The notes: generated by a model from the sequence alone, not told the origin. Shown: positions 28,990-38,576, numbered from the stretch's first letter. The stretch: 64,000 nucleotides of DNA from Astrobacterium formosum (GCA_030848545.1 JAVDCA010000023.1:60115-124114), one strand, 5' to 3'. Program-made: numbers and translations.

Positions 28990-29980
28990 ACAGCACCTTG
29001 ATGGCGCTCGAGCCCTTGACGAGATCCTGGAACACGCCCGGCGCCTGGTCGGGTGAGAACTCGTCGAGGAACAGATCGAAATCGATCCGTCCGGATTCCA
29101 TCATCGCGATGGCAATGTCGTAATCCTTCGTCTCGTAGACGCGGATGCCGATCATGGTCAGTTCCTTGAACTCGATCTTCAGGAGATCGACTTCGGCCGG
29201 CTTCTTGTAGGAGCCGACGACGACCGCGGTGCCCTGCACGCGCAGAACCTCGAGCAGGTTGGTCTGGACGCTCGGATGGGCGGCGCAATCGAAGGCCAGG
29301 TCGGCGTTGAGGTCGCGGGTATACTCCTTCACCTTGGCGCGGATGTCCTCTTTGGTGAGGTCGATCGTCGTCAGGCCGAGCTTCTGAGCGACCTCGAGGC
29401 GGCGCGGACTGGCTTCCACCACGATCACCCGCGAAGCCCCGAAATACTTCAGGCAGGACGCCACCGAGAGCCCGATCGGGCCGGCGCCGAACACCACCGC
29501 GGTGTCGCCCGGCTTGTAGCCCGAGCGGCGCACCGCATGCACACCGACCGCCAGCGGTTCGATGAAAGCCCCGTGCTTGAGCGACAGCGTCTTGGGGATT
29601 TCAACGATCTTTTCCACCGGTGCCTTGACGAATTCCGCCATACCGCCGTCGCAGTCGATGCCGATCAGCTTGAGCGTGTTGCACACATGGGCGTAGCCGT
29701 TGCGGCATGGCTCGCAATGACCGCAGGACAGAAGCGGATAGATCGTCACGTGCGTGCCCGGGCGAAGCGTCGGGTGGCCCTTCTCGATGGTGCCGGAGAA
29801 CTCGTGGCCCATGATCAGCGGCGCCTTGGCGCGCGGATGGGCGCCCTGATAGATGTTCATGTCGCTGCCGCAGATGCCCGCATAGGCGACCTTGATCAGC
29901 GCCTCGCCCTCCTTGATTTCGGGGACCGGCCGCTGCTCGACCGTGACTTCGCGAACGTCTTTCCAGATGATGCTTTTCAT
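28979..29980 (-). CDS. Zinc-dependent medium-chain alcohol/polyol dehydrogenase
   Basis: 333 aa. It is an NAD(P)-dependent MDR enzyme: catalytic zinc site in AGICGSDMNIYQG and IMGHEFSGTIE, structural zinc Cys cluster in SCGHCEPCRNGYAHVC, and Rossmann motif VVFGAGPIGLSVAS. It resembles the threonine/sorbitol/galactitol dehydrogenase branch. Substrate unknown, probably a secondary alcohol or hydroxy-acid. It starts 18 bp after the stop of the hydroxyacid dehydrogenase gene, so the two form an operon. Confidence 0.93.
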   Translation of the reverse strand: MKSIIWKDVREVTVEQRPVPEIKEGEALIKVAYAGICGSDMNIYQGAHPRAKAPLIMGHEFSGTIEKGHPTLRPGTHVTIYPLLSCGHCEPCRNGYAHVCNTLKLIGIDCDGGMAEFVKAPVEKIVEIPKTLSLKHGAFIEPLAVGVHAVRRSGYKPGDTAVVFGAGPIGLSVASCLKYFGASRVIVVEASPRRLEVAQKLGLTTIDLTKEDIRAKVKEYTRDLNADLAFDCAAHPSVQTNLLEVLRVQGTAVVVGSYKKPAEVDLLKIEFKELTMIGIRVYETKDYDIAIAMMESGRIDFDLFLDEFSPDQAPGVFQDLVKGSSAIKVLFKM

Positions 29981-29998
29981 GATTGCGGTCCGGTGGGT

Positions 29999-30961
29999 TC
30001 AGAACTTGTTGACCTGGTAGAGCGGCGCTTCCCCGCGCATGACGCGGCGGACTTCCTCGGCGGCCTTGCGTTTGAGATCCTTCACGGAGGAATTCGAATG
30101 CCACGCCATGTGGGGGGAGACGATGAAGTTGTCGTGCCGGAAGAGCTTGTTGTCGGCCGCCGGCGGCTCCTTCATCAGGACGTCCATGCCGGCGCCGGCG
30201 AGCTTGCCCGCACCGAGCATCTTGTCGAGCACGGCCTCGTCGACGATCGACCCGCGCGCGGTATTGACCAGATAGGCGGTCGGCTTCATGAGGCCGAGCT
30301 TCTCTTCGCCGAGCATCATGCGCGTCTCGTCCGTCAGCGGGCAATGCACGGAGACGACGTCCGACGTCCGCATGAGCTCGTCGAGCGAGACCAGGGTGAC
30401 GTAATCGGGCACCCGCTCGCGCGCCACGTAAGGGTCGCAGGCGATCACTTTCATGCCGATGCCGTGGGCCCGGCGCGCCATGGCGCTGCCGATGCGACCG
30501 ATGCCGAGGACGCCGAGCGTCTGCTCCTGCAGCCGGTGGACCGGTTGCATCAGGCGGAAATCCCACCGGCCGGATTTTACGGTCGCGGTCGCCTGGAGGA
30601 CCTTGCGGGTCAACGCCATCATCATGGCCAGGGCATGGTCCGCGACTTCATTGGTGCCGTAGTCCGGGACGTTGCTGACGATGATGCCGTGCTCGGCCGC
30701 AGCCTTGAGGTCGATGGTGTCGACGCCAACGCCGTAGCGGGCGATGATCTTGCAGTGCTTGAGATGAGAGATCACCCGCCGCGTGATCGGCGCGTACATG
30801 ATGATCAAACCCTCGGCCGCGGAGCATTGCTCGATGACCTCGTCTTCGGTCCGGCATGCCAGCATCGGAATGTTCTTGCAGATGTCGGCGAGAACGCCCT
30901 GCTCGATTTCGATCGTCTTATGGTCGCAGTCCGCGACGATCACCACATGCTCGCTGGCCAA
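29999..30961 (-). CDS. D-2-hydroxyacid dehydrogenase (CtBP/SerA-like)
   Basis: 320 aa. NAD motif GVLGIGRIGSAMARRAHGIG, catalytic Arg in VNTARGSIVDE, Glu in DVLMKEPP and His in SPHMAW complete the Arg-Glu-His set of the family. The N-terminal half has ARYGVGVDTIDLKAA, usual in CtBP and phosphoglycerate dehydrogenase relatives. It interconverts a 2-oxoacid and a D-2-hydroxyacid. It is the first gene of a two-gene operon with the zinc dehydrogenase, and its promoter region carries a palindrome like that at the LysR gene. Confidence 0.93.
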   Translation of the reverse strand: MASEHVVIVADCDHKTIEIEQGVLADICKNIPMLACRTEDEVIEQCSAAEGLIIMYAPITRRVISHLKHCKIIARYGVGVDTIDLKAAAEHGIIVSNVPDYGTNEVADHALAMMMALTRKVLQATATVKSGRWDFRLMQPVHRLQEQTLGVLGIGRIGSAMARRAHGIGMKVIACDPYVARERVPDYVTLVSLDELMRTSDVVSVHCPLTDETRMMLGEEKLGLMKPTAYLVNTARGSIVDEAVLDKMLGAGKLAGAGMDVLMKEPPAADNKLFRHDNFIVSPHMAWHSNSSVKDLKRKAAEEVRRVMRGEAPLYQVNKF

Positions 30962-31297
30962 CTCTCAATACCTCCATCTCATGGTTCGATCCCGGGACAA
31001 GCGCCGCCGGCGTCGCTGCAGCTCACGATCGGATTGATCCGATCCGGGAGGCAGGTAGCGTGGCACCGATTGCCCCAGGCTATGTCACCGAACCAGTGGG
31101 GCAGATCGGCACTGGCCGCAACGCCAATTTACTCATCTTCAGCATGAGTTAATTAAATGGCCGTCGTGGCGCAATTCCCGCGAGAGGCGACGACCATATG
31201 CGCAGGGCTGCACCGGTTCGATCCGTTCGAACACGCAGCCACCCGCATCGCAAGTGCAGGCGAGCAGCGACCGTTCGCCACCACCCGCCCGACCCCT
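30962..31297. other. Regulatory region upstream of the dehydrogenase operon
   Basis: 336 bp between the hydroxyacid dehydrogenase start and the ABC permease stop. It holds the palindrome at 31126-31154. No gene is seen. Confidence 0.6.
31126..31154. promoter_or_regulatory. Palindrome upstream of dehydrogenase operon
   Basis: AATTTACTCAT and ATGAGTTAATT pair over 11 bp with one mismatch, around a 7-nt spacer. The CTCAT/ATGAG core repeats that of the LysR-gene palindromes (27962-28017). It lies about 165 bp upstream of the hydroxyacid dehydrogenase start. Confidence 0.55.
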
Positions 31298-32998
31298 CTA
31301 CCGCCATGGCACCACCCCGCGCGGTAGATGTCGGCCGAATGCATCAAGCGCCAGCATGACCGTGGTGATGACCGCGATGGCCACGACCGCGACGGCGGCG
31401 GCAAGTGTCGCGTAACCGCCCTCCTCCAGGTTGAAAAGGACGACGCCGAAGGTTTCGGTGCCCGCCGACCACAGCAGGGCCGACACGGTCAGTTCGTTGA
31501 AAGCGGTCAGGAAGACGAGCAGGCCGCCTGCCGCCGCCGCCGGTGCCGCAATGGGCGTCACCACCGTGAGGAGCCGCCGCGCATAGCCGGCGCCGCAGGA
31601 GCGTGCCGCCTCTTCGAGATCCTTCGGCATCTGGCGGATCGCCGCGACCGGCGCTTTGAGCGCCATGGTGGCGAAACGCGACAAATAGGCGACGATGATG
31701 ATCGCCGGTGTCGCGTAGAGGCTGAAACCGAGAATGGGCAACGGTTTCAGGAACAAGAGGATCATCGCGATGGCGAGAACGACGCCGGGCAGCGCGAAGG
31801 GCAGTTCGAACGCCGATTCGACGAAACGGCCGAGCGGGCCGCCGCGGCGATCGAGGGCATGGGCGCACGGCACCGACGACACCGCCAGCACGAAGGCGGC
31901 AGTCGCCGCAAAGATCGCCGAATTGCGCAACGCACGCGCCGTCACCTGCTGGCGGAACACGACCTCGATGAAATTGTCGAACGTGATGGTCGACGGCGAC
32001 AGCGCCACCCCATAGGTCGGCACCAACGCGGCGGCGAGGAGCGACATCAACGGCAAGGCGAGGACGACGGTCACCAGCGCCCACATTCCCAATTCGACCG
32101 GCAGCCGCCAACGCCCGAGCCGGAACACCCGTTCGCCCGGCGCCAGGGCGGCGAGACGGGCCTGGCGCTTGCGGCCGCTCGCGAACGACATGGCGAGGCC
32201 CACCAGCGTGAACATGGCGACCAGCATGGACAATGCCGCCACCTCCACGAGCACGCTCGGGCCGGACGACGACAGCTCCAGATAGATGAGGGTCGGCAGC
32301 GTGTAGTAGTTGACCGGCATGCCGAGCAGCGCCGGGATACCGAAATTGCCGACGCCGGCCACGACCGCCAGTGCGGCGGCGGCGACCAGGTACGGCGTCA
32401 GGAGCGGCAGGACGACGAGACGCAACACCCGCATCGGCGGATCGCCGGAGACGCGCGCCGCCTCGATGACGTCGCGCGGGATGTTGCGCAGGCCGGCGCG
32501 CACGGTGACGAAGACGAGTGGGGCATGATGCAGGGACAGGAGCGCGATGATCCCGGCGGCTCCCATGAGAGGATTGGCGCTGCCGGGCGGCGGTGCGAGG
32601 CCGAACGCGTTGAGGATCGGGCTCGCCGGCCCCGTCAAGGTGAGGAATGCGAGGGCCGTCACCTGCGGCGCCACCAGGGCGGACAGGACGAACAGGAACG
32701 CGACCGGTCGGACCGCACGCATGTCGGTCAAAGCCGCCGCCAGCGCCACCGCAGTGCCGATCACCAGCGCGCCCACTCCGCCCACGAGGCTGGTCTCAAC
32801 ACTGCGACCGAGGGCCCGCATGGCCGAACGGGTGCCCACCTCCGACAGGAACGGCTCGAGATCGAAAGTACCGGCCGGCCAGAAAGCCGTGACGGCCAGG
32901 CGCACCAGCGGCAACAGCGCCAACACCGCCGCCGCAACAGCAATGAGGACGAGCACGACATGCTCGCCCTCGACGCGCTTCAGAACCAATCTGGTCAC
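31298..32998 (-). CDS. ABC transporter permease, FbpB-like (fused two-domain)
   Basis: 566 aa with about 12 membrane helices in two homologous halves, as in iron(III) importer permeases (FbpB/SfuB). Each half has an EAA loop for the ATPase: DVIEAARVSGDPPMRVLRLV and DLEEAARSCGAGYARRLLTV. The start lies 12 bp after the stop of the binding-protein gene on the same strand. No ATPase gene is present nearby; the ATPase at 20099-21142 is of the matching family and could serve it. Confidence 0.94.
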   Translation of the reverse strand: MTRLVLKRVEGEHVVLVLIAVAAAVLALLPLVRLAVTAFWPAGTFDLEPFLSEVGTRSAMRALGRSVETSLVGGVGALVIGTAVALAAALTDMRAVRPVAFLFVLSALVAPQVTALAFLTLTGPASPILNAFGLAPPPGSANPLMGAAGIIALLSLHHAPLVFVTVRAGLRNIPRDVIEAARVSGDPPMRVLRLVVLPLLTPYLVAAAALAVVAGVGNFGIPALLGMPVNYYTLPTLIYLELSSSGPSVLVEVAALSMLVAMFTLVGLAMSFASGRKRQARLAALAPGERVFRLGRWRLPVELGMWALVTVVLALPLMSLLAAALVPTYGVALSPSTITFDNFIEVVFRQQVTARALRNSAIFAATAAFVLAVSSVPCAHALDRRGGPLGRFVESAFELPFALPGVVLAIAMILLFLKPLPILGFSLYATPAIIIVAYLSRFATMALKAPVAAIRQMPKDLEEAARSCGAGYARRLLTVVTPIAAPAAAAGGLLVFLTAFNELTVSALLWSAGTETFGVVLFNLEEGGYATLAAAVAVVAIAVITTVMLALDAFGRHLPRGVVPWR

Positions 32999-33010
32999 GA
33001 CAGGCGGCGC

Positions 33011-33991
33011 TCAGTCGGAAAAGATGTCGCGAAAGCGCTTGCGGTTGGCGGCCTCGGCGGTGACGGCCTTGGCGGGATCGAATGGCATGACCTTGATCTT
33101 GTCGCGAGACGGGTAGCCGGGCGGCAACGGCGCCGACGGCAGCGCCGGGATATACCCTTGGGCTGCCGCGAGAGCCTGGCCCTCAGGTGACAGCAGGAAG
33201 TCGATGAATGCCTTGGCGGCGTCGGGATTCTTGCTCGATTTCAGGATCGCCACCGGCTCGGTCACCGCCGACACGCCCTCGGCCGGGAACACGAACTCCA
33301 CCGGCGCGCCCTTGGCTTTTTCGCGGATGGCCATGAAGTCGACCAGGAAGCCATAGAGCTTTTCACCGCCCGCAACCGCCCTCAGGACGTCGCCATTGGC
33401 ACCGGTGGCGGCGGCATTGACCGCCTTGAGGGCCTCATAATACTTCCAGCCCTCCGGCAGATTGCTGGTCAGCGAGACGGCGTGAATGAGCGCCGCGCCC
33501 GAGCTCAGCGGCGTCGGCAGCTGCACCAGTCCCTTGACCTCAGGCTTGACCAGATCGCGCCAGGAGGTCGGCTTCATGGGAGCCTTGGTGTTGTAGGCGA
33601 TGCCCGTCGTGATGAGCTTGGTGTCGAACCAAAAAGCGTCGGGGTCGTGCAGCCCGGCCGGATAGGCGGCCGCCGCCGGCGACTTGTGGGCGAGCAGCAG
33701 CCCTTCCTTCTTGAGGCCTTCCATTGTGACGTTGTCGGCGATCAGGAGCAGGTCGGCCTGGGGCTGGCCAGCGGCGATTTCGGCGCGCAGCTTGGCGAGC
33801 ACGCGCGGCGTGCCGTCGCGCACGAACGAGACTTCGACCTTGGGATTTTTTGCCTTGAAGGCATCGATGGTCTGTTGGGCGTCGGCATTGGGCTGGCTGG
33901 TATAGAGTACCAACTTACCTTCCGCCGCGGCAGCGATGGTCGGAACGGCGAATGCGAAGGCAACTGCGAGCGCAGCGCGTCGGGTCAGCAT
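33011..33991 (-). CDS. ABC transporter substrate-binding protein, FbpA-like
   Basis: 326 aa; the ATG at 33991 follows CCGGAGA. The signal peptide TRRAALAVAFAFAVPTIAAAA is followed by the family-1/iron-type binding fold: KLVLYTSQPNADAQQTIDAF, GLHDPDAFWFDTKLITTGIAYN, and PAEGVSAVTEPVAILKSSKNPDAAKAFIDFLLS. It likely binds Fe(III), a phosphonate or thiamine-like ligand in the periplasm. Tyr residues for iron binding cannot be assigned with confidence by eye. It is co-transcribed with the permease gene downstream. Confidence 0.93.
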   Translation of the reverse strand: MLTRRAALAVAFAFAVPTIAAAAEGKLVLYTSQPNADAQQTIDAFKAKNPKVEVSFVRDGTPRVLAKLRAEIAAGQPQADLLLIADNVTMEGLKKEGLLLAHKSPAAAAYPAGLHDPDAFWFDTKLITTGIAYNTKAPMKPTSWRDLVKPEVKGLVQLPTPLSSGAALIHAVSLTSNLPEGWKYYEALKAVNAAATGANGDVLRAVAGGEKLYGFLVDFMAIREKAKGAPVEFVFPAEGVSAVTEPVAILKSSKNPDAAKAFIDFLLSPEGQALAAAQGYIPALPSAPLPPGYPSRDKIKVMPFDPAKAVTAEAANRKRFRDIFSD

Positions 33992-34160
33992 GGCGGATCT
34001 CCGGATGATGTCAGCCGTCCGGCTAGCCCGACGGCATGACGGCCGGATGACAGCCGGTTCGGCGCCGAAATGCAATACGCACGCGTCCGCGTCTATGGAT
34101 GATTTTTCCGCGTCGCACGGGCAGGTGGCCGCCGGTGCGGCCTCCTTGCAGGCGGGGCAG

Positions 34161-34403
34161 CTAGGCCACGAGGACGAACAGAGCCGCAAGGGCCGCCGTC
34201 GCCGTGAGCGCCAGGGCTCCCCGCAACTGGGCGATGTGGCGGCTGCCGATCAGGCGCGCTTCGCGGCGCACGCGGATGCGGTCAGCCTCAAACTCATCGG
34301 ACGAGGAAAAGGCGCAGGCCAGTGCCAGCCCAGCGCGGTCGGCGCTCGCCTCAAGTTCCCTGAGGTCGGCTTCAAGGCGGGCGATGGTTCGCGCGTGCTT
34401 CAT
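34161..34403 (-). CDS. Small hypothetical membrane protein
   Basis: 80 aa, not recognised. The N-terminal 60 residues are charged and helical (TIARLEADLRELEASADRAG), suggesting a short coiled coil. The C-terminal 18 residues (ALALTATAALAALFVLVA) form one membrane helix, so it is a tail-anchored type. No strong ribosome site is seen. It is on the same strand as the diguanylate cyclase gene upstream (59 bp apart) and could be co-transcribed. Confidence 0.5.
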   Translation of the reverse strand: MKHARTIARLEADLRELEASADRAGLALACAFSSSDEFEADRIRVRREARLIGSRHIAQLRGALALTATAALAALFVLVA

Positions 34404-34462
34404 GCTGAATAGACTAGGCCGACTAGGTAAACGACTGGTTGCGCGGCCCTGCCCCGCCCGAC

Positions 34463-35782
34463 CTATGCAATTGCGCGGACGGACGACGGGACATCCACAT
34501 GCGTGCCGGACTGGGACGGGGCGGCAGGGCGCAAAGCGATGACCGGGCGACGATAGGCGGTCCAATGGACGGCATCGCCACTTTCGGATTGCGGCTCGGA
34601 TTTGGCATCCACCCACACGATATCGATCGCCGTGGCGACCCGGTTTCGGCCGGCGCTTTTGGCGTCGTAGAGGGCTTGGTCGGCGCGATCCAGCAGGGTC
34701 TCGACGCCTTCTTCGGGATTGCCGCAGGCGACGCCGACGCTCACCGTCGCGCCCACATAGCGGCCGCCGACCGCCCGCGCCGCCGTCTCGAAGGCGACGC
34801 GGATGCGTTCGGCCGCAGCGACGCCGTCTTCGAGCGAACCGACGATCAAGGCGGCGAACTCCTCGCCGCCGAGGCGGGCGATGAGGTCGTCGGCGCGCAT
34901 GCCGGACGAGATCACCGAGGCAAACAGCTTGAGCGTGGTATCGCCGGTCGCATGGCCGAAGCGGTCGTTGATGCGCTTGAAATGGTCGAGATCGAACAAC
35001 AGCGCCGTCACCGTCTGGCGGCGCCGCGTGCGCGCCGCGATCACCCGGCACGCGCCTTCGTCGAAGCCGCGGCGGTTGCAGAGGCCTGTCATCGGATCCG
35101 TCAGGGCCGCGGTCTTGTGCAGGGTGAGGGTCCTCTCGCGGGTGAGCGTGAGCATGATGAAGGCGGTGCCGACGACATAAAGGATGACTTCGAGCACGAA
35201 GACCGCGATCCAGCCACTGGCGAGGGTGAGCATTCCGCGCTCGGACGGCAGCAGGCTCGCGAGCGGAAGCGGGAACAGGAACACGAGACCGTGCAGCACG
35301 GGCACGAACAGTGCCGGCCAGCGCCGGATCAGGTTGCGGCGACGTTCGCACCACAGTTCGGCGGCGGTCAGGACCACATAGGCGAAGATGATCAGCGAAG
35401 CCGCGATGGCGCGCAGCGTCCCGCCGGACACGAAGGTCGGAAACGAGCAGGCGGCGATCCAGCCGAGCGCGCCGGCCGACATCGCGACCCACATCACGGA
35501 TCGGCCGTGGAACAGGCGCGCCGCGCTCCAGATCATGCCGCAGGCGAGGAACAGAAGCGCGCTCGGTAACGCCGGCGGCACGATCTCGTCGGCGAGGCTC
35601 CACAGCGCCACCGAAAAGCCGCCCACCAGATAGGCGGCGCCCCACCAGGCCAGGGCCCGCACGCGTTCCTGCTGTCCCGCGTAGAGAAGAAAAAGACCGA
35701 GCAGCGCGGCGACGCACATCGCGACCACGAACAAGGTCGAGAGATCGAGAGGCACTGCGGCGTCGATAAACTGCGTGAACAT
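34463..35782 (-). CDS. Membrane-anchored diguanylate cyclase (GGDEF)
   Basis: 439 aa from the ATG at 35782. Residues about 1-220 form six or seven membrane helices (MASE-like sensing module). The GGDEF domain (about 245-405) starts with ALTDPMTGLCNRRGF, has FDLDHFKRINDRFGHATGD, and the active-site signature RLGGEEFAAL, so it should make cyclic di-GMP from two GTP. No EAL domain and no RxxD inhibitory site is evident just before GGEEF. The C-terminal about 45 residues are polar and probably disordered. It could influence the exopolysaccharide cluster 10 kb away, but that is speculation. Confidence 0.94.
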   Translation of the reverse strand: MFTQFIDAAVPLDLSTLFVVAMCVAALLGLFLLYAGQQERVRALAWWGAAYLVGGFSVALWSLADEIVPPALPSALLFLACGMIWSAARLFHGRSVMWVAMSAGALGWIAACSFPTFVSGGTLRAIAASLIIFAYVVLTAAELWCERRRNLIRRWPALFVPVLHGLVFLFPLPLASLLPSERGMLTLASGWIAVFVLEVILYVVGTAFIMLTLTRERTLTLHKTAALTDPMTGLCNRRGFDEGACRVIAARTRRRQTVTALLFDLDHFKRINDRFGHATGDTTLKLFASVISSGMRADDLIARLGGEEFAALIVGSLEDGVAAAERIRVAFETAARAVGGRYVGATVSVGVACGNPEEGVETLLDRADQALYDAKSAGRNRVATAIDIVWVDAKSEPQSESGDAVHWTAYRRPVIALRPAAPSQSGTHVDVPSSVRAIA

Positions 35783-36131
35783 GGGCGACCCCCAACGTTG
35801 ACGACGCCCAATCGTTACAAAGTGCTTGCCGGAAAGCGAGCCGAGACTGCCGGAAGCCTTTAATTGTGGTTTCACCAAACCAAGCGGTTTTCGACGATAA
35901 TGTGCGCAAACAAGCGCAGCGTTTTCGTGAAAACACGCGACAGTTTGTCCGCGGTTCCCGTCATCGCGCCCCGACGGCGCGGCCATCCAGGAGTCACGCC
36001 GCGAAGAAGCGGATCGCTTCGTCGCTTCGCACGTCGCAACGGCGTGGTGGGCGCGCCGCACGTCCCATAAACAAAATCGGCGGCCGTGAGGCCGCCGATT
36101 GTAACTCTGAGCGAGTATCGCGACTTCGCGA
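35783..36131. other. Intergenic region between diguanylate cyclase and rpsI
   Basis: 349 bp. It contains the rpsI terminator (36071-36100) and must contain the diguanylate cyclase promoter. No gene is seen. Confidence 0.6.
36071..36100 (-). terminator. Terminator of rplM-rpsI
   Basis: Perfect 11-bp stem AATCGGCGGCC/GGCCGCCGATT with a 4-nt loop. On the minus strand it is followed by TTTGTTT. It lies 31 bp past the rpsI stop. Confidence 0.88.
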
Positions 36132-36608
36132 TCAGCGCTTGGAGAACTGGAACGAGCGTCGTGCCTTGCGACGTCCGTACTTCTTGCGCTCGACCACGCG
36201 CGAGTCGCGGGTAAGGAAACCGCCGCGCTTGAGGACGCCGCGCAGTTCCGGTTCGAAGTAGGTGAGCGCCTTGGAAATGCCGTGGCGGACCGCACCGGCC
36301 TGGCCGGACAGGCCGCCGCCGGAGACGGTGCAGACGATGTCGTACTGGCCGTTGCGGCTCGCGGTCAGGAGCGGCTGGTTGATCAGCATACGCAGCACCG
36401 GACGGGCGAAATAGACCTCGATGGTGCGGTCGTTGATGGTGATCTTGCCGGGGCCGGGCTTGAGCCAGACACGGGCAACGGCGTCCTTGCGCTTGCCAGT
36501 CGCATAGGCGCGACCGCGATCGTCGAGCTTCTGGACGTGCTTGGGGGCTTCGGGTGCGGCGGGCTTGAGCGCCGCCAGATCCTCGAGGGACTGCATGGTC
36601 TCGGCCAT
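36132..36608 (-). CDS. rpsI: 30S ribosomal protein S9
   Basis: 158 aa, including the N-terminal extension of about 30 residues usual in alphaproteobacteria. The S9 core has [18 protein letters not shown], the signature [19 protein letters not shown], and the invariant C-terminal end with SFQFSKR that reaches the ribosomal P site. It is coupled to rplM, whose stop is 2 bp upstream. Confidence 0.98.
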   Translation of the reverse strand: MAETMQSLEDLAALKPAAPEAPKHVQKLDDRGRAYATGKRKDAVARVWLKPGPGKITINDRTIEVYFARPVLRMLINQPLLTASRNGQYDIVCTVSGGGLSGQAGAVRHGISKALTYFEPELRGVLKRGGFLTRDSRVVERKKYGRRKARRSFQFSKR

Positions 36609-36610
36609 GA

Positions 36611-37075
36611 TCAGGCGCTCCTCACGTTCTTGCGATTCATGGCGGCGACGTCGACAGCCTGGGGGTTCTGCGCCGTGTGCGGATGTTCGGCGCCCTTGTA
36701 GACGCGCAGGTTACCGAGCTGCTTGCGGCCGAGCGGACCGCGCGGCAGCATGCGTTCCACCGCCTTCTCGACGATCCGTTCGGGGAAACGCCCCTCCATG
36801 ATCGTCTTGGCGTACCGGTACTTGATGCCGCCGATAAAGCCGGTGTGATAGTTGTAGACCTTCTGCTGCAGCTTGCGACCGGTGAACACCACCTTGTCGG
36901 CATTGACGACGATGACGTTGTCGCCGCAGTCCACATGCGGGGTGAAGGTCGGCTTGTGCTTGCCGCGCAGCCGCATGGCGATGATGGAGGCCAGTCGACC
37001 AACGATGAGGCCGGTGCCGTCGATCACCAGCCACTTCTTGTCGACCTCGGCGGGCTTGGCCGAATAGCTCTTCAT
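36611..37075 (-). CDS. rplM: 50S ribosomal protein L13
   Basis: 154 aa. [37 protein letters not shown] and [20 protein letters not shown] are the L13 signatures. It forms the conserved operon with rpsI, transcribed from 37.1 kb towards 36.1 kb. Confidence 0.98.
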   Translation of the reverse strand: MKSYSAKPAEVDKKWLVIDGTGLIVGRLASIIAMRLRGKHKPTFTPHVDCGDNVIVVNADKVVFTGRKLQQKVYNYHTGFIGGIKYRYAKTIMEGRFPERIVEKAVERMLPRGPLGRKQLGNLRVYKGAEHPHTAQNPQAVDVAAMNRKNVRSA

Positions 37076-37131
37076 GGGCGTGTCCGTGCAAAAAAGCGCG
37101 GACCTGAATGTCCGCGCCGTTGGGTCGACTT

Positions 37132-37160
37132 TCTATACATGCGCGTGTTGACAGTCAACG
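37132..37160 (-). promoter_or_regulatory. Candidate sigma-70-type promoter of rplM-rpsI
   Basis: On the minus strand TTGACT is followed by TATAGA with 15 bp between, or TAGAAA with 17 bp, 60-80 bp upstream of the rplM ATG. The -35 box is embedded in a small palindrome (TTGACTGTCAA). A typical housekeeping layout, not proven. Confidence 0.45.
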
Positions 37161-37221
37161 CCATCGAGACATCAAAATAAAAGCGTTTTCAACGGCTTAT
37201 GAAAATGGTATTTTAGAACCT

Positions 37222-37677
37222 CTACGCAACTCCATTGGTGAGCCCATTGTTTGGCGGCGGGATCGAATAGGTCGAGGTCGCATGGGCGACCATGCCCGAG
37301 ACGCCTTGCGACCACAACTCCACGTCGCCCACCGCCAGTCTTCGGCCGGTCTTGATAAGCCGGCAGGCCGCTTCGAGGGGGGCCGGAGGAGGCTTGAGCA
37401 GGAAATTGATGTTGAGGCTCGTCGTCACGGCGAGCGGCACCCAACCATAGGTCGCGAGCACGGCCACGTACATCGCGACATCGGCAAGCATCATCAGCGT
37501 TGGGCCGGAGAGCGTACCGCCCGGACGGATGGATCCCGCGGTGGGGGCAAAGCGCACGCGGGCGCCACCATGACGGACTTCCGTAATGGCGAGGCCGCTG
37601 ACCTCCTGGAATGCTTCCGGGAATTCGGCGCGCAGGCGCCGTTCCATCTCCTCCGCGGTCATCGCCGCCGGCTGCAT
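37222..37677 (-). CDS. PaaI-family hotdog thioesterase
   Basis: 151 aa from the ATG at 37677, with a GGGAGGGCGG stretch upstream. It has the hotdog fold with the PaaI motif RPGGTLSGPTLMMLADVAMYVA and VTTSLNINFLLKPPP. It hydrolyses acyl-CoA thioesters. It lies between rplM and an enoyl-CoA hydratase gene, which is divergent with 77 bp between starts. The acyl substrate is unknown. Confidence 0.92.
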   Translation of the reverse strand: MQPAAMTAEEMERRLRAEFPEAFQEVSGLAITEVRHGGARVRFAPTAGSIRPGGTLSGPTLMMLADVAMYVAVLATYGWVPLAVTTSLNINFLLKPPPAPLEAACRLIKTGRRLAVGDVELWSQGVSGMVAHATSTYSIPPPNNGLTNGVA

Positions 37678-37754
37678 CACCGCCCTCCCTCGCTCGTTTC
37701 GCGCTTGTCGGCCGATCGGATACACTGGCGGCAAGCAACTGAGAAGAGCGGCCC

Positions 37755-38576
37755 ATGACCAGCCCTGGCGGGAGGAACCCCATCGCCGCGACGCCCGTTC
37801 ATCGCAGCGACCACGATGGCGTCGCCATCCTGGTGCTGGACGCCCCGACGACTCGAAATGCCCTCGGCGAAGCCATGATGTCGGCGCTCTCGGGGCACAT
37901 CGGCGCCATCGCGGTCGACCCGGCCGTGCGCGTGGTCCTCCTCGCCGCAGAAGGCCCGGCCTTCTGCGCCGGCCATGACCTCAAGGAGATCACCTCCCAC
38001 CGAAACGACGAAGATCGCGGCCGCGGCTATTTCGAGCGCGTCATGGACGAATGCTGCGCCCTGATGCAGGCGATCGTCGACCTGCCGCAACCGGTCGTCG
38101 CGGCGGTCCAGGGCGTCGCCACGGCGGCCGGCTGCCAATTGGTCGCGAGTTGCGATCTCGCCCTTGCATCCACCGATGTCCGCTTCCAGACCCCCGGCGT
38201 CGACATCGGTCTGTTCTGCTCCACCCCGATGGTGGCGCTGACGCGCAACGTGGCGCGCAAGCACGCGCTGGAAATGCTGTTCACCGGCGAGGCCATCACC
38301 GCCGATCACGCCGCCCGCATCGGCCTCGTCAACCGCGTCGTCGCGCCCGATGCCCTGCGTGCCGAGGCCCTCGGCCTCACCCGCCTCATCGCCTCGAAGC
38401 CGGCCCGGACCGTGCGCCTCGGCAAAGCCGCCTTCCGCCGGCAGGCCGCGCTGCCGCTCGCCGACGCCTACCGACTGGCAGCGGCTGTCATGGTGGAGAA
38501 CCTGCTGGATGCCGATGCCGTCGAAGGCATCTCGGCCTTCATCGGCAAGCGGACACCACAATGGAACAGCGAGTGA
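37755..38576 (+). CDS. Enoyl-CoA hydratase/isomerase family protein
   Basis: 273 aa crotonase-fold protein. The CoA and oxyanion regions are GPAFCAGHDLKEI (about 66-78) and QGVATAAGCQLVASCDLALAS (about 118-138). The Glu pair of the classical hydratase is not evident, since the second region reads VDIGLFCSTPMVALTR; this is the pattern of ECHDC3-like proteins, whose activity is unsettled. It may act on branched or short-chain acyl-CoA. It is divergent from the thioesterase gene. Confidence 0.92.
   Translation: MTSPGGRNPIAATPVHRSDHDGVAILVLDAPTTRNALGEAMMSALSGHIGAIAVDPAVRVVLLAAEGPAFCAGHDLKEITSHRNDEDRGRGYFERVMDECCALMQAIVDLPQPVVAAVQGVATAAGCQLVASCDLALASTDVRFQTPGVDIGLFCSTPMVALTRNVARKHALEMLFTGEAITADHAARIGLVNRVVAPDALRAEALGLTRLIASKPARTVRLGKAAFRRQAALPLADAYRLAAAVMVENLLDADAVEGISAFIGKRTPQWNSE

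Noticed and set aside
33011..33991. Fur box upstream of the iron-type binding protein
   Set aside because: No AT-rich 19-bp palindrome was seen in the region upstream of 33991.
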